This document shows, piece after piece, positions 51,575 to 59,121 of a stretch of DNA of 64,000 bases. Position numbers and translations under genes: made by a program. Each line of letters opens with the position of its first letter. Position 1 is the first letter of the stretch. The stretch comes from Oscillibacter sp. 1-3. Lineage in GTDB: Bacteria > Bacillota > Clostridia > Oscillospirales > Oscillospiraceae. Location of the stretch: NCBI RefSeq assembly GCF_000403435.2, contig NZ_KE159709.1, positions 367,302 to 431,301 on the forward strand, read 5' to 3'. Under the pieces are notes generated by a model, which saw only the letters and a program-made list of their open reading frames with translations, did not search any database and had not been told where the DNA came from.

Positions 51575-51661
51575 TTTTCAAAAATTTTTGAGAAAAATTT
51601 TTTACGATAATGTTATCGCACTGGGTCTGATTATTTTCATAGGTATGCACCTTTTGAAACG

Positions 51662-52099
51662 TCAAAAACTTATTTTGAACCAGAACCAATGTGCTATAAT
51701 CCTCTCAGTTTGCTCATAGTTATCTCCGTCTGCTTCCTGCCATGTCCATCCATCCTCATTCTGAATAAAATTTAACTTTACCCCTTGAAAACCGATTGGT
51801 ATATCATTTTCAGAATAATAAAATCCTTCGTATGTGGTTGCGGGTCCTATACCAAAACTATTTGTCAAAAACTCCATCGCTCCAACATCTTCATAGTAGT
51901 CCACCGACCAATTCCTATATGTTGAAACTATTTTGCCTACTTCCATAGTGTCACTAACGAATTGTGATAAATGCGCTTGATTTTCTCGGACATAACTAAA
52001 AATTTCCGACTTTGAGTCTTTTTTCTGTAATACCACTGTGAATAGAACCCCAACGATAGCAATAACACATAAGAATATCCCAAGATGTTTTCTTTTCAT
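51662..52099 (-). CDS. Membrane-anchored uncharacterised protein inserted in the ECF unit
   Basis: The 145-residue protein has one N-terminal membrane segment (GIFLCVIAIVGVLFTVVLQ) followed by an exported, mainly beta domain: SVDYYEDVGAMEFLTNSFG, YEGFYYSENDIPIGFQGVKL, NEDGWTWQEADGDNYEQT. It is AT-rich among GC-rich sigma genes and is bracketed by the imperfect direct repeats. No family recognised. The exported domain suggests a sensor or surface immunity role. Confidence 0.6.
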   Translation of the reverse strand: MKRKHLGIFLCVIAIVGVLFTVVLQKKDSKSEIFSYVRENQAHLSQFVSDTMEVGKIVSTYRNWSVDYYEDVGAMEFLTNSFGIGPATTYEGFYYSENDIPIGFQGVKLNFIQNEDGWTWQEADGDNYEQTERIIAHWFWFKISF

Positions 52100-52152
52100 A
52101 TCGCACCTCACAGTTTGAAATAATTCGGTAAAATCTCAAAAGCGAAAATCCG

Positions 52153-52196
52153 CCCCTCACTATGCTTAACGCGGTGAGGAGGCGGATTCTCACAGA
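52153..52196 (-). repeat. Imperfect direct repeat between sigma gene and inserted gene (copy 2)
   Basis: Matches 51531-51574: CCCCTC, a TTAACGCGGTGAGG segment and GGATTCTCACAG. See copy 1. Confidence 0.6.
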
Positions 52197-52248
52197 AAAA
52201 CCCAAAGTATCTGAAAAATTTTTGCGGCCTTTTGGCGCGGAGGATATT

Positions 52249-52779
52249 CTACGCCTCCAACAAGAACCCCTCCCGCTCCACAATATCCCGCAGAAGCTGA
52301 CGTCCCCGGCTGATCCGGGTACTGACCGCCGTTTTACTCAGGCCCAGCTTGGCGGCGATCTCTCCATCGGAGTACCCGGACAGCAGTTTCATCTCCATGA
52401 CGGCCCGGTAGGTCCGGGGAAGCCGGGCAAAGCTGTCCACCAGCGCATGGTAGTCGCTGATGGACTCCGACGGCTCGGCAAGGCCGTCCCAATCCTCCAG
52501 CGGGGCTTCTCCCTTCTGCTTTCTCTGGAGCGAAATGGCTTCATTTCTGGCGATGACCGCAACCTGCGGGGCCAGATCCTTTGCCGGAGTGTTCTGAAAC
52601 CTGGAAAATTTTTTGATGATTCGCAAAAAAGCGTTATGCACCGCGTCCTCCGCGTCCTGGCGGTTGTGCAGGATGTCCTCCGCCACATGGTACATGAGGC
52701 CCCGGTATTTCAGATAAATCTGCTCAAACCGAATCTTTTCCTCCGGCGTGTCGAGCATTTGCAGATAATAGACCAGCAT
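52249..52779 (-). CDS. ECF-type RNA polymerase sigma factor, unit 1
   Basis: The 176-residue sigma factor has region 2 (FEQIYLKYRGLMYHVAEDIL, RQDAEDAVHNAFLRII) and region 4 (LPRTYRAVMEMKLLSGYSDGE, LGLSKTAVSTRISRGRQLLRD). It is of the SigV/SigW-like small type used for envelope stress. Start at ATG 52779 (MLVYYLQMLD). The partner membrane protein is at 50706; the two are now separated by an inserted gene. Confidence 0.88.
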   Translation of the reverse strand: MLVYYLQMLDTPEEKIRFEQIYLKYRGLMYHVAEDILHNRQDAEDAVHNAFLRIIKKFSRFQNTPAKDLAPQVAVIARNEAISLQRKQKGEAPLEDWDGLAEPSESISDYHALVDSFARLPRTYRAVMEMKLLSGYSDGEIAAKLGLSKTAVSTRISRGRQLLRDIVEREGFLLEA

Positions 52780-52897
52780 CGGCAGTCCCTCCCGTTCCCG
52801 GAATCTGGGCATGGTTCAGGTATATAACCTCTTATCTATTATCGGCAAATGGGGCGAAAAGTTAAGATTTGCGGGGTTAAGGGGAGGTTATGCGCAC

Positions 52898-53524
52898 CTA
52901 TGGCGCATCCGGTTCGCTGGGTTCGTCTGGAATTACCTTTTCTATATCTGCGGAATACTCTTCACCCTGTTCTGTGTTCCTGTGTGGATCAACGTACCCG
53001 TAGTCCCTATTTACTTCGGCATTGCCTGTAACATACCATGCAGGCTCGTTACCGTCCTGGGTCTGGAGCGCAGAATGGCTGAGCCGCTTGCCTCCCTCGA
53101 AAAAGAGAATTTCCGTCCATCCAATACTATCTATCTCGCCTCCAACCAAGATAACATGGGCAATATGTTGCTCATCAACAAAATCATAACGAAAATAGGT
53201 CGTTTCAGAGCAGTATTCCGTAATATCTGAATTATCAAGGGTGAAGTAAACTCGCCCGTCTCTTACCTCGGCCATGTCGTTGGCAACTCCCGACACAAAC
53301 AAGTGGTTGTCGTCCCACTCTACAGAGCTGCCGTTCAACATCTCAAAAATCATTGGCATGGCAGTATAGCCCACCAGCATCAGTACCGCTACTGCTGCCG
53401 CAACGATCATCCATTTATGACGGCTATATGGTCCCGCCTTGCGTCCACAAATGGTATCCTCGCTACGCTCCAGAATATCGTCATCCACTGCACGAACAGC
53501 GGTGTATATGTCTATGCTTCTCAT
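52898..53524 (-). CDS. Single-pass membrane anti-sigma-like partner of ECF unit 2
   Basis: The 208-residue protein has a short cytoplasmic N-terminus (DIYTAVRAVDDDILERSEDT), a membrane helix near 40-60 (WMIVAAAVAVLMLVGYTAMP) and an extracytoplasmic beta domain (DNHLFVSGVANDMAEVRDGR, TYFRYDFVDEQHIAHVILV). Its start overlaps the sigma stop by 4 bp (ATGA). Such pairs usually sense envelope stress or antimicrobial peptides. The C-terminus ends in an acidic Pro-rich tail. Confidence 0.75.
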   Translation of the reverse strand: MRSIDIYTAVRAVDDDILERSEDTICGRKAGPYSRHKWMIVAAAVAVLMLVGYTAMPMIFEMLNGSSVEWDDNHLFVSGVANDMAEVRDGRVYFTLDNSDITEYCSETTYFRYDFVDEQHIAHVILVGGEIDSIGWTEILFFEGGKRLSHSALQTQDGNEPAWYVTGNAEVNRDYGYVDPHRNTEQGEEYSADIEKVIPDEPSEPDAP

Positions 53525-54078
53525 GAATACCCCTCTTTCGCAAGTTTTACTCTGAGTTTCTTCCGTGTCCGGCTCAGGATCACTGAGATATTGTTTTCTG
53601 TCAGGCCATACCGCCCGGCGATAGAGGCCACCGGCTCCGTGAAGAAGTACCGGCGCACGAACACATTCCCGTCCCGCTCCGGCAGGCCCCGGACGAAGCG
53701 CCGGATACACTCCTCCAGCTCCTTGACCTCGTATGCCGCCTCCGCGTCCGTCCCGCCGGCCAGACAGTCCGCCAGTTCATCCAGCACAAGGATGATCTCC
53801 CCGCCGCCGCGCTTCTCCGCGCTGCGGGCGTTGAAGCGGTTGACGGACAGATTGCGGGTGATCTTTGCCAGGAACATCCGCAACACATTGGGCCTCTGGG
53901 GCGGCATCGCGTTCCAGGCGTGGAGCCAGGTGTCGTTGACGCACTCCTCGGAGTCCTCCGCATTGTTCAGAATGTGATCCGCTATGGTGAAGCAGTAGGC
54001 CCCGTATTTGCTGGATGTTTCGGATATAGCGTCCGCGTTCTTCTGCCAGTACAGCTCTATAATCTGGCGATCTTCCAT
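53521..54078 (-). CDS. ECF-type RNA polymerase sigma factor, unit 2
   Basis: The 185-residue sigma factor has region 2 (AYCFTIADHILNNAEDSEEC, VNDTWLHAWNAMPPQRPNVL) and region 4 (RYFFTEPVASIAGRYGLTEN, NISVILSRTRKKLRVKLA). The helix-turn-helix differs from that of unit 1, so promoter choice probably differs. It is coupled to the downstream membrane partner. GGGATCGC precedes the start. Confidence 0.88.
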   Translation of the reverse strand: MEDRQIIELYWQKNADAISETSSKYGAYCFTIADHILNNAEDSEECVNDTWLHAWNAMPPQRPNVLRMFLAKITRNLSVNRFNARSAEKRGGGEIILVLDELADCLAGGTDAEAAYEVKELEECIRRFVRGLPERDGNVFVRRYFFTEPVASIAGRYGLTENNISVILSRTRKKLRVKLAKEGYS

Positions 54079-54202
54079 GCGATCCCACCTCTCTGCCTTT
54101 TGAAGGTCCCTTCACCCTATAAGACAGCAAAAGGCAGGCAAACCTTACATCAGTTTTCAAAAAATTTTCTACAGATGGTATAACCAAACCAATCCGCCAA
54201 AC

Positions 54203-54595
54203 CTACGACTCTCTTGCTTCTTTTAATAGGTCTTCTGGAGTGGTATCAAACAGCTTCGCCAAAGCTATCAGGTTTGATGTGCTGGGATCAGAAATACCGC
54301 CTTCCCATTTTGACACCGCCTGTCGGCTGACCCCTAAATATTCCGCCACAAACTCCTGTGTCATTTTGTTATTGGTCCGATGATTTTTGATTACTTCTCC
54401 CAATGCTTTCTTGGATACTCTCTTTTCTTCGCGCACCTCACTTGATTTGTTATAAGTTCTTAGGGCTTTTATCAGCAAATAGGAAATATAGAGAACTCCC
54501 ACAATGATTCCGTAAGGGATGATAACGCCCCATCCTGCAACAATGATGCAAAGAATGAGAACACATATAGCAATCTTCGCTGGTAAGAATTTCAT
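54203..54595 (-). CDS. Membrane-anchored XRE regulator (membrane segments first, HTH last)
   Basis: The 130-residue protein starts with two hydrophobic segments (IAICVLILCIIVAGWGVII, IIVGVLYISYLLIKAL), then a basic linker and a C-terminal Cro/C1 domain (HRTNNKMTQEFVAEYLGVSR, QAVSKWEGGISDPSTSN). The HTH usually comes first in this family, so the order is unusual. AAGGAGTG precedes ATG. It may sense the membrane and repress locally. AT-rich. Confidence 0.8.
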   Translation of the reverse strand: MKFLPAKIAICVLILCIIVAGWGVIIPYGIIVGVLYISYLLIKALRTYNKSSEVREEKRVSKKALGEVIKNHRTNNKMTQEFVAEYLGVSRQAVSKWEGGISDPSTSNLIALAKLFDTTPEDLLKEARES

Positions 54596-54624
54596 AGTGA
54601 CACTCCTTCTGATTACAAATTTGC

Positions 54625-54636
54625 GATAGGCCTATC
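54625..54636. promoter_or_regulatory. Palindrome next to the -10 of the membrane-HTH gene
   Basis: GATAGGCCTATC is a perfect 12-bp palindrome. A TATAAT on the minus strand (54641-54646) adjoins it, 46 bases before the start at 54595. It is well placed for autoregulation. Confidence 0.5.
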
Positions 54637-54738
54637 AGCGATTATACTATAGCAAACTCACTCTGCTTTTTCTACCAACTATCGCGCAACTTTGCTGGTT
54701 GCAACGAGAAATGGAATACAAAAATCGAGAAAAAGTAT

Positions 54739-55209
54739 CTATACAAGGACACTATACTCAGACACCCTCGCCAGATTTTTTACATGAATCAGCCCCTTTT
54801 TCTCTCTTTTCATGGCGTACTCCACCAGCTCCCACGCATTGCTGACCGTGTACCGGGCGTAGGCGATGAGGAACTGGCTGTTGTCCACCATGTATCGGTT
54901 GGCTCGGACGATTGCCAGCTTCCGCGGGACTGTCTCCATCCCTGGCGGATAAAAGGAGCCGTCGAAACCGGCGGGAGTAAAGGACCGCTCCGCTGGATGG
55001 TAGGGCCGCAGATAGAACAACAGGATATCCGGGTGCTGCTTCTTCGCCTTCCGGACGGCCTGTGCCGCCAGCAAGTCAAACCTACCATAATTGCCAACCA
55101 CAAACTGATCCACGCCATCCTCCACGATGCGTGTCTCTATCGCGGCGGACAGGGAGGGGAGTATGCTGTCTGGAGCATCCCGGTGACCAATGAAAAAGCA
55201 GGTACTCAT
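54739..55209 (-). CDS. SLOG-superfamily protein
   Basis: The 156-residue protein opens with CFFIGHRDAPDSI, the nucleotide-binding start of SLOG/DUF1273-type Rossmann folds, and has VVGNYGRFDLLAAQAVRKAKK, then DNSQFLIAYARYTVSNAWEL. SLOG proteins bind nucleotides or nucleotide-derived signals and are found with defence and TA systems. It is divergent from the XRE gene at 55342 across a region with repeats, and the two are probably coregulated. Confidence 0.72.
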   Translation of the reverse strand: MSTCFFIGHRDAPDSILPSLSAAIETRIVEDGVDQFVVGNYGRFDLLAAQAVRKAKKQHPDILLFYLRPYHPAERSFTPAGFDGSFYPPGMETVPRKLAIVRANRYMVDNSQFLIAYARYTVSNAWELVEYAMKREKKGLIHVKNLARVSEYSVLV

Positions 55210-55261
55210 TTTTCTCCATATCCTTGTCAGATTTTTCTCCGCAGCTATGCTTATAAAGTCT

Positions 55262-55304
55262 GTTGCACTTACGGGTTATTATAACATAGCCAAGTTGCAC
55301 TTAC
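55262..55304. promoter_or_regulatory. Direct repeats between SLOG and XRE genes
   Basis: GTTGCACTTAC occurs at 55262-55272 and 55294-55304, spaced 32 bp (three helical turns), in the divergent intergenic region. A TATAAC-like -10 lies between them. Likely binding sites for the XRE protein encoded at 55342. Confidence 0.6.
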
Positions 55305-55308
55305 AATA

Positions 55309-55337
55309 CAAGTATCTAAAAATTCGGGGGATACTTG
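55309..55337 (+). promoter_or_regulatory. Inverted repeat overlapping the XRE ribosome site
   Basis: CAAGTATC (55309-55316) and GATACTTG (55330-55337) flank the GGGGG run used as ribosome-binding site, 5 bases before the ATG at 55342. It could be an operator or an RNA hairpin. Confidence 0.5.
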
Positions 55338-55341
55338 CGGT

Positions 55342-55689
55342 ATGATTGACTATAAAACGGTTGGGCTGCGCATTCGTGCGGTACGCCTGGAGAAAAAACT
55401 GACGCAGGAAAAGCTGGCGGAGGCCGCTGGGGTAGGGGTCACGCATATCAGCCACATTGAGACCGGCAACAGCATCCCCAGCCTTCAGGTCACGGTGGAT
55501 ATTGTCAACGCACTGGGCTGTTCTATGGACGAGCTGCTGTGCATGGACGTGGAGCAGGCCCGGCCTGTGCGGGACAGCTGGCTGGGGGAGCTGGTAGCGG
55601 ATTGCAGCGATGAGGAAGTCAAGCTGATCACCGACACCGTTCTTGCGTTGAAAGCCTCCCTGCGTCGGCTGAACATCACGGAGCGGTAG
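55342..55689 (+). CDS. XRE-family transcriptional regulator
   Basis: The 115-residue protein has a typical Cro/C1 domain (IRAVRLEKKLTQEKLAEAAG, VGVTHISHIETGNSIPSLQ, VTVDIVNALGCSMDELLC) and a helical C-terminus that may mediate dimerisation. It is divergent from the SLOG gene and followed by a toxin-antitoxin pair with its own promoter. The repeats in its upstream region suggest autoregulation. Confidence 0.88.
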   Translation: MIDYKTVGLRIRAVRLEKKLTQEKLAEAAGVGVTHISHIETGNSIPSLQVTVDIVNALGCSMDELLCMDVEQARPVRDSWLGELVADCSDEEVKLITDTVLALKASLRRLNITER

Positions 55690-55741
55690 ATCTCTTTTCT
55701 CTGTGCTTCATCCCGCTGTTTCGGATCGTCCCTTTACGGGC

Positions 55742-55770
55742 TTGCATATCTATCAGGAAGATGATATACT
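55742..55770 (+). promoter_or_regulatory. Promoter of the toxin-antitoxin pair
   Basis: TTGCAT (55742-55747), 17 bases and TATACT (55765-55770), with AGGGGGG before the ATG at 55802. Confidence 0.7.
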
Positions 55771-55801
55771 AAGGGCATAAAAATCATAGGGGGGAGCAGA
55801 T

Positions 55802-56071
55802 ATGACGATCAGACCGTCCACCGCATTGCGCAACGAATATTTGCAGATCTCACTTTTGGCTCGTGAGTCCGGCGAACCGATCTTCATCACCAACAAGGGC
55901 GAGGCCGATGGCGTTTATATGAGCATTGAGGCGTATGAGGAGCGGGAGAAGATGCTGGCGCACCGGGCAAGCATCCTGGCGGCTGAGGCGGCGCGTCTGG
56001 CTGGGGTGCCGGCTGTCACACAGGAGGCGCTGGACGCCAAGGTGGAGGCGCTGCTGAATGGCAAAGTATAA
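55802..56071 (+). CDS. Phd/YefM-type antitoxin
   Basis: The 89-residue protein has the Phd/YefM N-terminal fold (IRPSTALRNEYLQISLLARE, PIFITNKGEADGVYMSIEAYE) that binds DNA, then a helical C-terminus (LDAKVEALLNGK) that would wrap the toxin. The toxin start lies 14 bases before its stop, so the two are translated together. Confidence 0.9.
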   Translation: MTIRPSTALRNEYLQISLLARESGEPIFITNKGEADGVYMSIEAYEEREKMLAHRASILAAEAARLAGVPAVTQEALDAKVEALLNGKV

Positions 56072-56369
56072 GCTGGCGTATCTGCATCCGGCGGAGACGG
56101 ACATTCTGGGGATCGTCCGGTTCCACGCCGAACAGGTCGGCCCGGCGTCTGCCAGGGAGATCTATCGTTCCATCCGTGAGCAGATCGGACGGCTTCAGGA
56201 CTTTCCGATGCTGGGGCCGATCCACCCTGATCCGGAGCTGGCGGCGCTGAACTACCGGAAGCTGGTGCTGACAAAGACCTATGTTGCGGTTTACCGGCTC
56301 ATTGATGATACGGTGACCATCTATCGTGTGGTAAACGGGAAAACGGACTATCCCAAACTGCTTAAATAG
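56058..56369 (+). CDS. RelE/ParE-superfamily toxin
   Basis: The 103-residue toxin has the ParE/RelE pattern: KLAYLHPAETDILGIVRFHA, REIYRSIREQIGRLQDFPML, and the C-terminal strands YRKLVLTKTYVAVYRLIDDT, VTIYRVVNGK. The ParE-like LxDFPxxGPxxP block suggests gyrase inhibition rather than mRNA cutting, but activity is not proven. A strong terminator follows. Confidence 0.88.
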   Translation: MAKYKLAYLHPAETDILGIVRFHAEQVGPASAREIYRSIREQIGRLQDFPMLGPIHPDPELAALNYRKLVLTKTYVAVYRLIDDTVTIYRVVNGKTDYPKLLK

Positions 56370-56371
56370 AT

Positions 56372-56412
56372 AAAAGTACGGATATCCCGACGGATATCCG
56401 TACTTTTATTTT
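56372..56412 (+). terminator. Terminator of the toxin-antitoxin operon
   Basis: AAAAGTACGGATATCC and GGATATCCGTACTTTT pair perfectly (16 bp) around CGAC, followed by ATTTTG. The next 220 bases hold no gene, apart from a remnant similar to the end of the DUF434 gene (56485-56514). Confidence 0.92.
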
Positions 56413-56484
56413 GAATGTAAATATAGGCATTTCGGTTTTCCAATTGGCACCACAGCGAACCGGAAGTTGCTGAACAGTCCTAAA

Positions 56485-56514
56485 GGCAATTTTAGATGTT
56501 TAATACCTCCAGCC
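56485..56514 (-). repeat. Remnant resembling the 3' end of the DUF434 gene
   Basis: The 30 bases GGCAATTTTAGATGTTTAAT... match 57914-57943, the end of the DUF434 gene and stop, at 25 of 30 positions. Similarity fades beyond. It may be the scar of a duplication when the SUKH/PoNi cassette inserted. Confidence 0.45.
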
Positions 56515-56634
56515 GCAAGCCTCACACCTCCAGGACAGTCTACAAGAATGGATTTTCCGCTGTCAAGCCTATTAAGGGCCTGTCAGCGGGGGGTTGCTTT
56601 TTGTTTCCCTCCAGCGGAAGTTATAACGCCAACA

Positions 56635-57192
56635 CTATACCACCACTTCTTCCTGCCGCATATTACCATACTTATCAAGTTCTACTTGCCACATCTCAAT
56701 CAGTGCAGGAGTAATAATGTGGCCCCGCCCTCTCTCAATCAACGCGGCTTTTCGCTCCTCAATGGAACGCAGGGCCGCTTCTGGTAGTTTATCGCTTTTA
56801 CATGCACGAATAAATGAGGAAAAATCATTCGCAATCAGCGAAAGTTTCATGCCTTTTTCATGGTCGCCAAAAAAGATGCTTTCATAGTTGTCGCTGGCGA
56901 AACAAATAAAAAGGATATTCCCAAAAGAGTCACAGGCAATCGGAAACAACTTCTGAGGTATCCATGCCGAAATCATTTCTTGGCTTATGGACAGGCCAAC
57001 TGCACCTAAACCATAAAACCCTTTGATGTCTGACGAGATCCCTTTTGCTCTGAATTTGGTTTTTGGGGTGTAGCCGCCATTATAGCGCAGCAGAAAATCC
57101 TTGTACTGTTTCGGGAATGTGATGCTGTATCGGCTCTCGATTTTTGATATTTCGTCAGAAACGCCATCAGTTCCAAACTTAGCGATAAGCAT
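56635..57192 (-). CDS. SUKH (SMI1/KNR4)-family immunity protein
   Basis: The 185-residue protein is a compact SMI1/KNR4 domain: DEISKIESRYSITFPKQYKD, FLLRYNGGYTPKTKF, AWIPQKLFPIACDSFGNILF, IFFGDHEKGMKLSLIANDFS, FIRAC. ATG 57192 (MLIAKFGTD) has AGGAGACGAGG upstream. It follows the PoNi-type gene by 19 bp. The C-terminal 60 residues add an HNH-linked tail seen in some SUKH proteins. AT-rich. Confidence 0.85.
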   Translation of the reverse strand: MLIAKFGTDGVSDEISKIESRYSITFPKQYKDFLLRYNGGYTPKTKFRAKGISSDIKGFYGLGAVGLSISQEMISAWIPQKLFPIACDSFGNILFICFASDNYESIFFGDHEKGMKLSLIANDFSSFIRACKSDKLPEAALRSIEERKAALIERGRGHIITPALIEMWQVELDKYGNMRQEEVVV

Positions 57193-57211
57193 ATCCTCGT
57201 CTCCTGTTACT

Positions 57212-57886
57212 TTACTTGTGTGCCAGATCATACGGGTAGTATGGATTAAGCGCAAAGTCTTTGTCATCAATTCCGAATATTTTTGATAGTGCGGCGATTT
57301 CAAAGCACCAGTACCCGCGATATGTATTGTTCTTAGATTTATGAGAATCGTACCAGGATGCGCTTTTGTGATGCTGATACCAATGTGATAACTCCGAGGA
57401 CAGTACCGCCATCTTGTCATCACTCTCCGCCAGATCGTTGAAATAGCCGAGTTTAGATTGCCGCATTTCCAGAGGCTTGTCCTGTAAATATTGGATCAAG
57501 CAGCAAATCAGTCCATCCTGGGAATTGAATTTTTCTGCCATTATTTCTAAAGCAGAGAGAAATTCCTGTTTTGATCTATGGAACAACACGCCAATCGACA
57601 AATAATCAATTACACCATACAAGCTGTCTGCCGGCGTACAGGTGTCCTTGTAATAATTTATGGACTGAATGTAATACGAATACACTTCGCCCAGCTCAGC
57701 ACCCATAGAATATGAGGTTTTCGCACAATCCAAGTACAATTTTGATAGCTGAGATTTCCCGAGCCGAATGCCTCGCTCATTAGACGGCTCTGTGTTTTTG
57801 AGGGTTTCCTCAAATCTCTTTATGCGTGCAGTATCTGCCTGTATTCTTGCCAGAAAATAATCTTGCGGTTTTATCGTGTCTCGCAT
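57212..57886 (-). CDS. PoNi-type immunity protein (DUF1910/DUF1911)
   Basis: The 224-residue protein matches DUF1910-DUF1911 (PoNi), whose members protect against PoNe DNase effectors. The N-terminal half has YSMGAELGEVYSYYIQSINYY, the C-terminal half HWYQHHKSASWYDSHKS, then the family's closing block YRGYWCFEIAALSKIFG and YYPYDLAHK. ATG 57886 follows GGGAGGAAC. No PoNe toxin is adjacent. AT-rich. Of all cargo genes this has the clearest immunity assignment. Confidence 0.88.
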   Translation of the reverse strand: MRDTIKPQDYFLARIQADTARIKRFEETLKNTEPSNERGIRLGKSQLSKLYLDCAKTSYSMGAELGEVYSYYIQSINYYKDTCTPADSLYGVIDYLSIGVLFHRSKQEFLSALEIMAEKFNSQDGLICCLIQYLQDKPLEMRQSKLGYFNDLAESDDKMAVLSSELSHWYQHHKSASWYDSHKSKNNTYRGYWCFEIAALSKIFGIDDKDFALNPYYPYDLAHK

Positions 57887-57920
57887 AATTGTTCCTCCCA
57901 CAACTTTGTCAATGGCAATT

Positions 57921-58631
57921 TCAGATGCTTGATGTCTCCAGCCAAAACACCCACGCTTCCGAGATGGTCTCCTCGATCAGCTTCCGGTTCAGGTTATACC
58001 AGCTGCCGCACTTGTCCAGGATGATGGCATCTGTAGTAACCACGTTCTCCAGGCGGGAGAGAACGCCGTCCACGCTGGGGTGCAGCTCCACCTGCACCTG
58101 GACGCCCCGCTCCGCCGCCTTGTCCAGCAGCAGCGACCGGAGGCGGCCGGAGTTGGACACCTGCTGATCCAGATAGAACAGGGCCTCCTTGACCTCCAGG
58201 GCCTCCAGCCGGGCCAGCAGAAGCTCCACGGCCCGCACCGTCTTGTCCACGATGCGGTAGCTCCCTCGCAGTCCGGCCAGATCCCGGATGGTGCCGTCCA
58301 TGCCCGCCAGGAGCAGGGAGCCGGACAGAGCCACCTCCAGGGTGATGATGGTGTTGAAGCCGTCCAGCACCAGGGCCGCCGGGGCCTCCCGGATCCGCTT
58401 GCGCTCCCGCTCCTCCAGGGCGGCGCGGGGAGAGGTGATCCGGGCCAGGGCCAGCCGCTGGCGCTCTGAGAGCAGGTGGTGGTTGCCCACGAAGGTGGAG
58501 GCGGATTTGGTGTCGTAGCCCCGGTCCAGCAGGAACGCCAGATCCTGGGCGGCGGCGGTCAGCTTGGCTGTGGCCTTGGGGCCAAATTCAACGGTATCTT
58601 TCGGCACATAGCCGCGTTTGACGGTTTCCAT
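57921..58631 (-). CDS. DUF434/DUF5616 protein
   Basis: The 236-residue protein has N-terminal DUF434 (AAAQDLAFLLDRGYDTKSAS, TFVGNHHLLSERQRLALAR) and DUF5616 in the rest (LVLDGFNTIITLEVALSGSL, RIVDKTVRAVELLLARLEAL, LDKCGSWYNLNR). The second domain resembles a HAD/PIN-like nuclease core with conserved Asp residues. The function is unknown; GC-rich. It separates AT-rich immunity genes and may be older element DNA. Confidence 0.82.
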   Translation of the reverse strand: METVKRGYVPKDTVEFGPKATAKLTAAAQDLAFLLDRGYDTKSASTFVGNHHLLSERQRLALARITSPRAALEERERKRIREAPAALVLDGFNTIITLEVALSGSLLLAGMDGTIRDLAGLRGSYRIVDKTVRAVELLLARLEALEVKEALFYLDQQVSNSGRLRSLLLDKAAERGVQVQVELHPSVDGVLSRLENVVTTDAIILDKCGSWYNLNRKLIEETISEAWVFWLETSSI

Positions 58632-58666
58632 GGTGGTTTCAGCCCTTTATATTTGTTCCTTCTGAG

Positions 58667-58945
58667 TCATTTCAATGTATCAGGTGATGTTTCTTTTTCA
58701 TATTCCAATACTTCTATAAACTCATCTAATCTTTCGCAATCTATCCAGCCTGATTTGCTGTTTATTTCAAAAAGCCCATCATATCCATATTGCTGTATCA
58801 AAAACTCCCATCCTTCTTTTGAAATTACAGCTAAAAAGATTTGCATATAATCAAACAGTATTCTTACATTATCGGAAACGGAAAGATCATTAGCAGTAAA
58901 TGAAGTTCCTTGTGGCAGCGGATATATATAAAATGCCAATGTATC
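58667..58945 (-). CDS. Small uncharacterised cargo protein
   Basis: The 92-residue protein (start MDTLAFYIYPLPQGTSF) is a small alpha/beta protein with VRILFDYMQIFLAVISKEGW and a helical acidic C-terminus. It has no signal peptide and is very AT-rich. Small size and position next to PoNi/SUKH genes suggest an immunity role, but no family can be named. ATG 58945 follows GGGGGAAAGG. Confidence 0.5.
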   Translation of the reverse strand, partial: DTLAFYIYPLPQGTSFTANDLSVSDNVRILFDYMQIFLAVISKEGWEFLIQQYGYDGLFEINSKSGWIDCERLDEFIEVLEYEKETSPDTLK

Positions 58946-59045
58946 CATTTTCCTTTCCCCCAAACTCCTATTTATCACCCTAATTATACCATCATCCCAG
59001 TTCTAATTCAATCCGATTTCTGATAGAACCGTCCGGCCTCCCAAC

Positions 59046-59074
59046 TTGACAACCCCGTTGGCAAGGTCTACTAT
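59046..59074 (+). promoter_or_regulatory. Promoter of the membrane lipase gene
   Basis: TTGACA (59046-59051), 17 bases and TACTAT (59069-59074), 47 bases before the ATG at 59122; GGGAGG precedes the start. Confidence 0.6.
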
Positions 59075-59121
59075 AAACGCAGAAAAGCGCCAGTGGGCGC
59101 TGTTGAACGGGAGGCGGCTCT

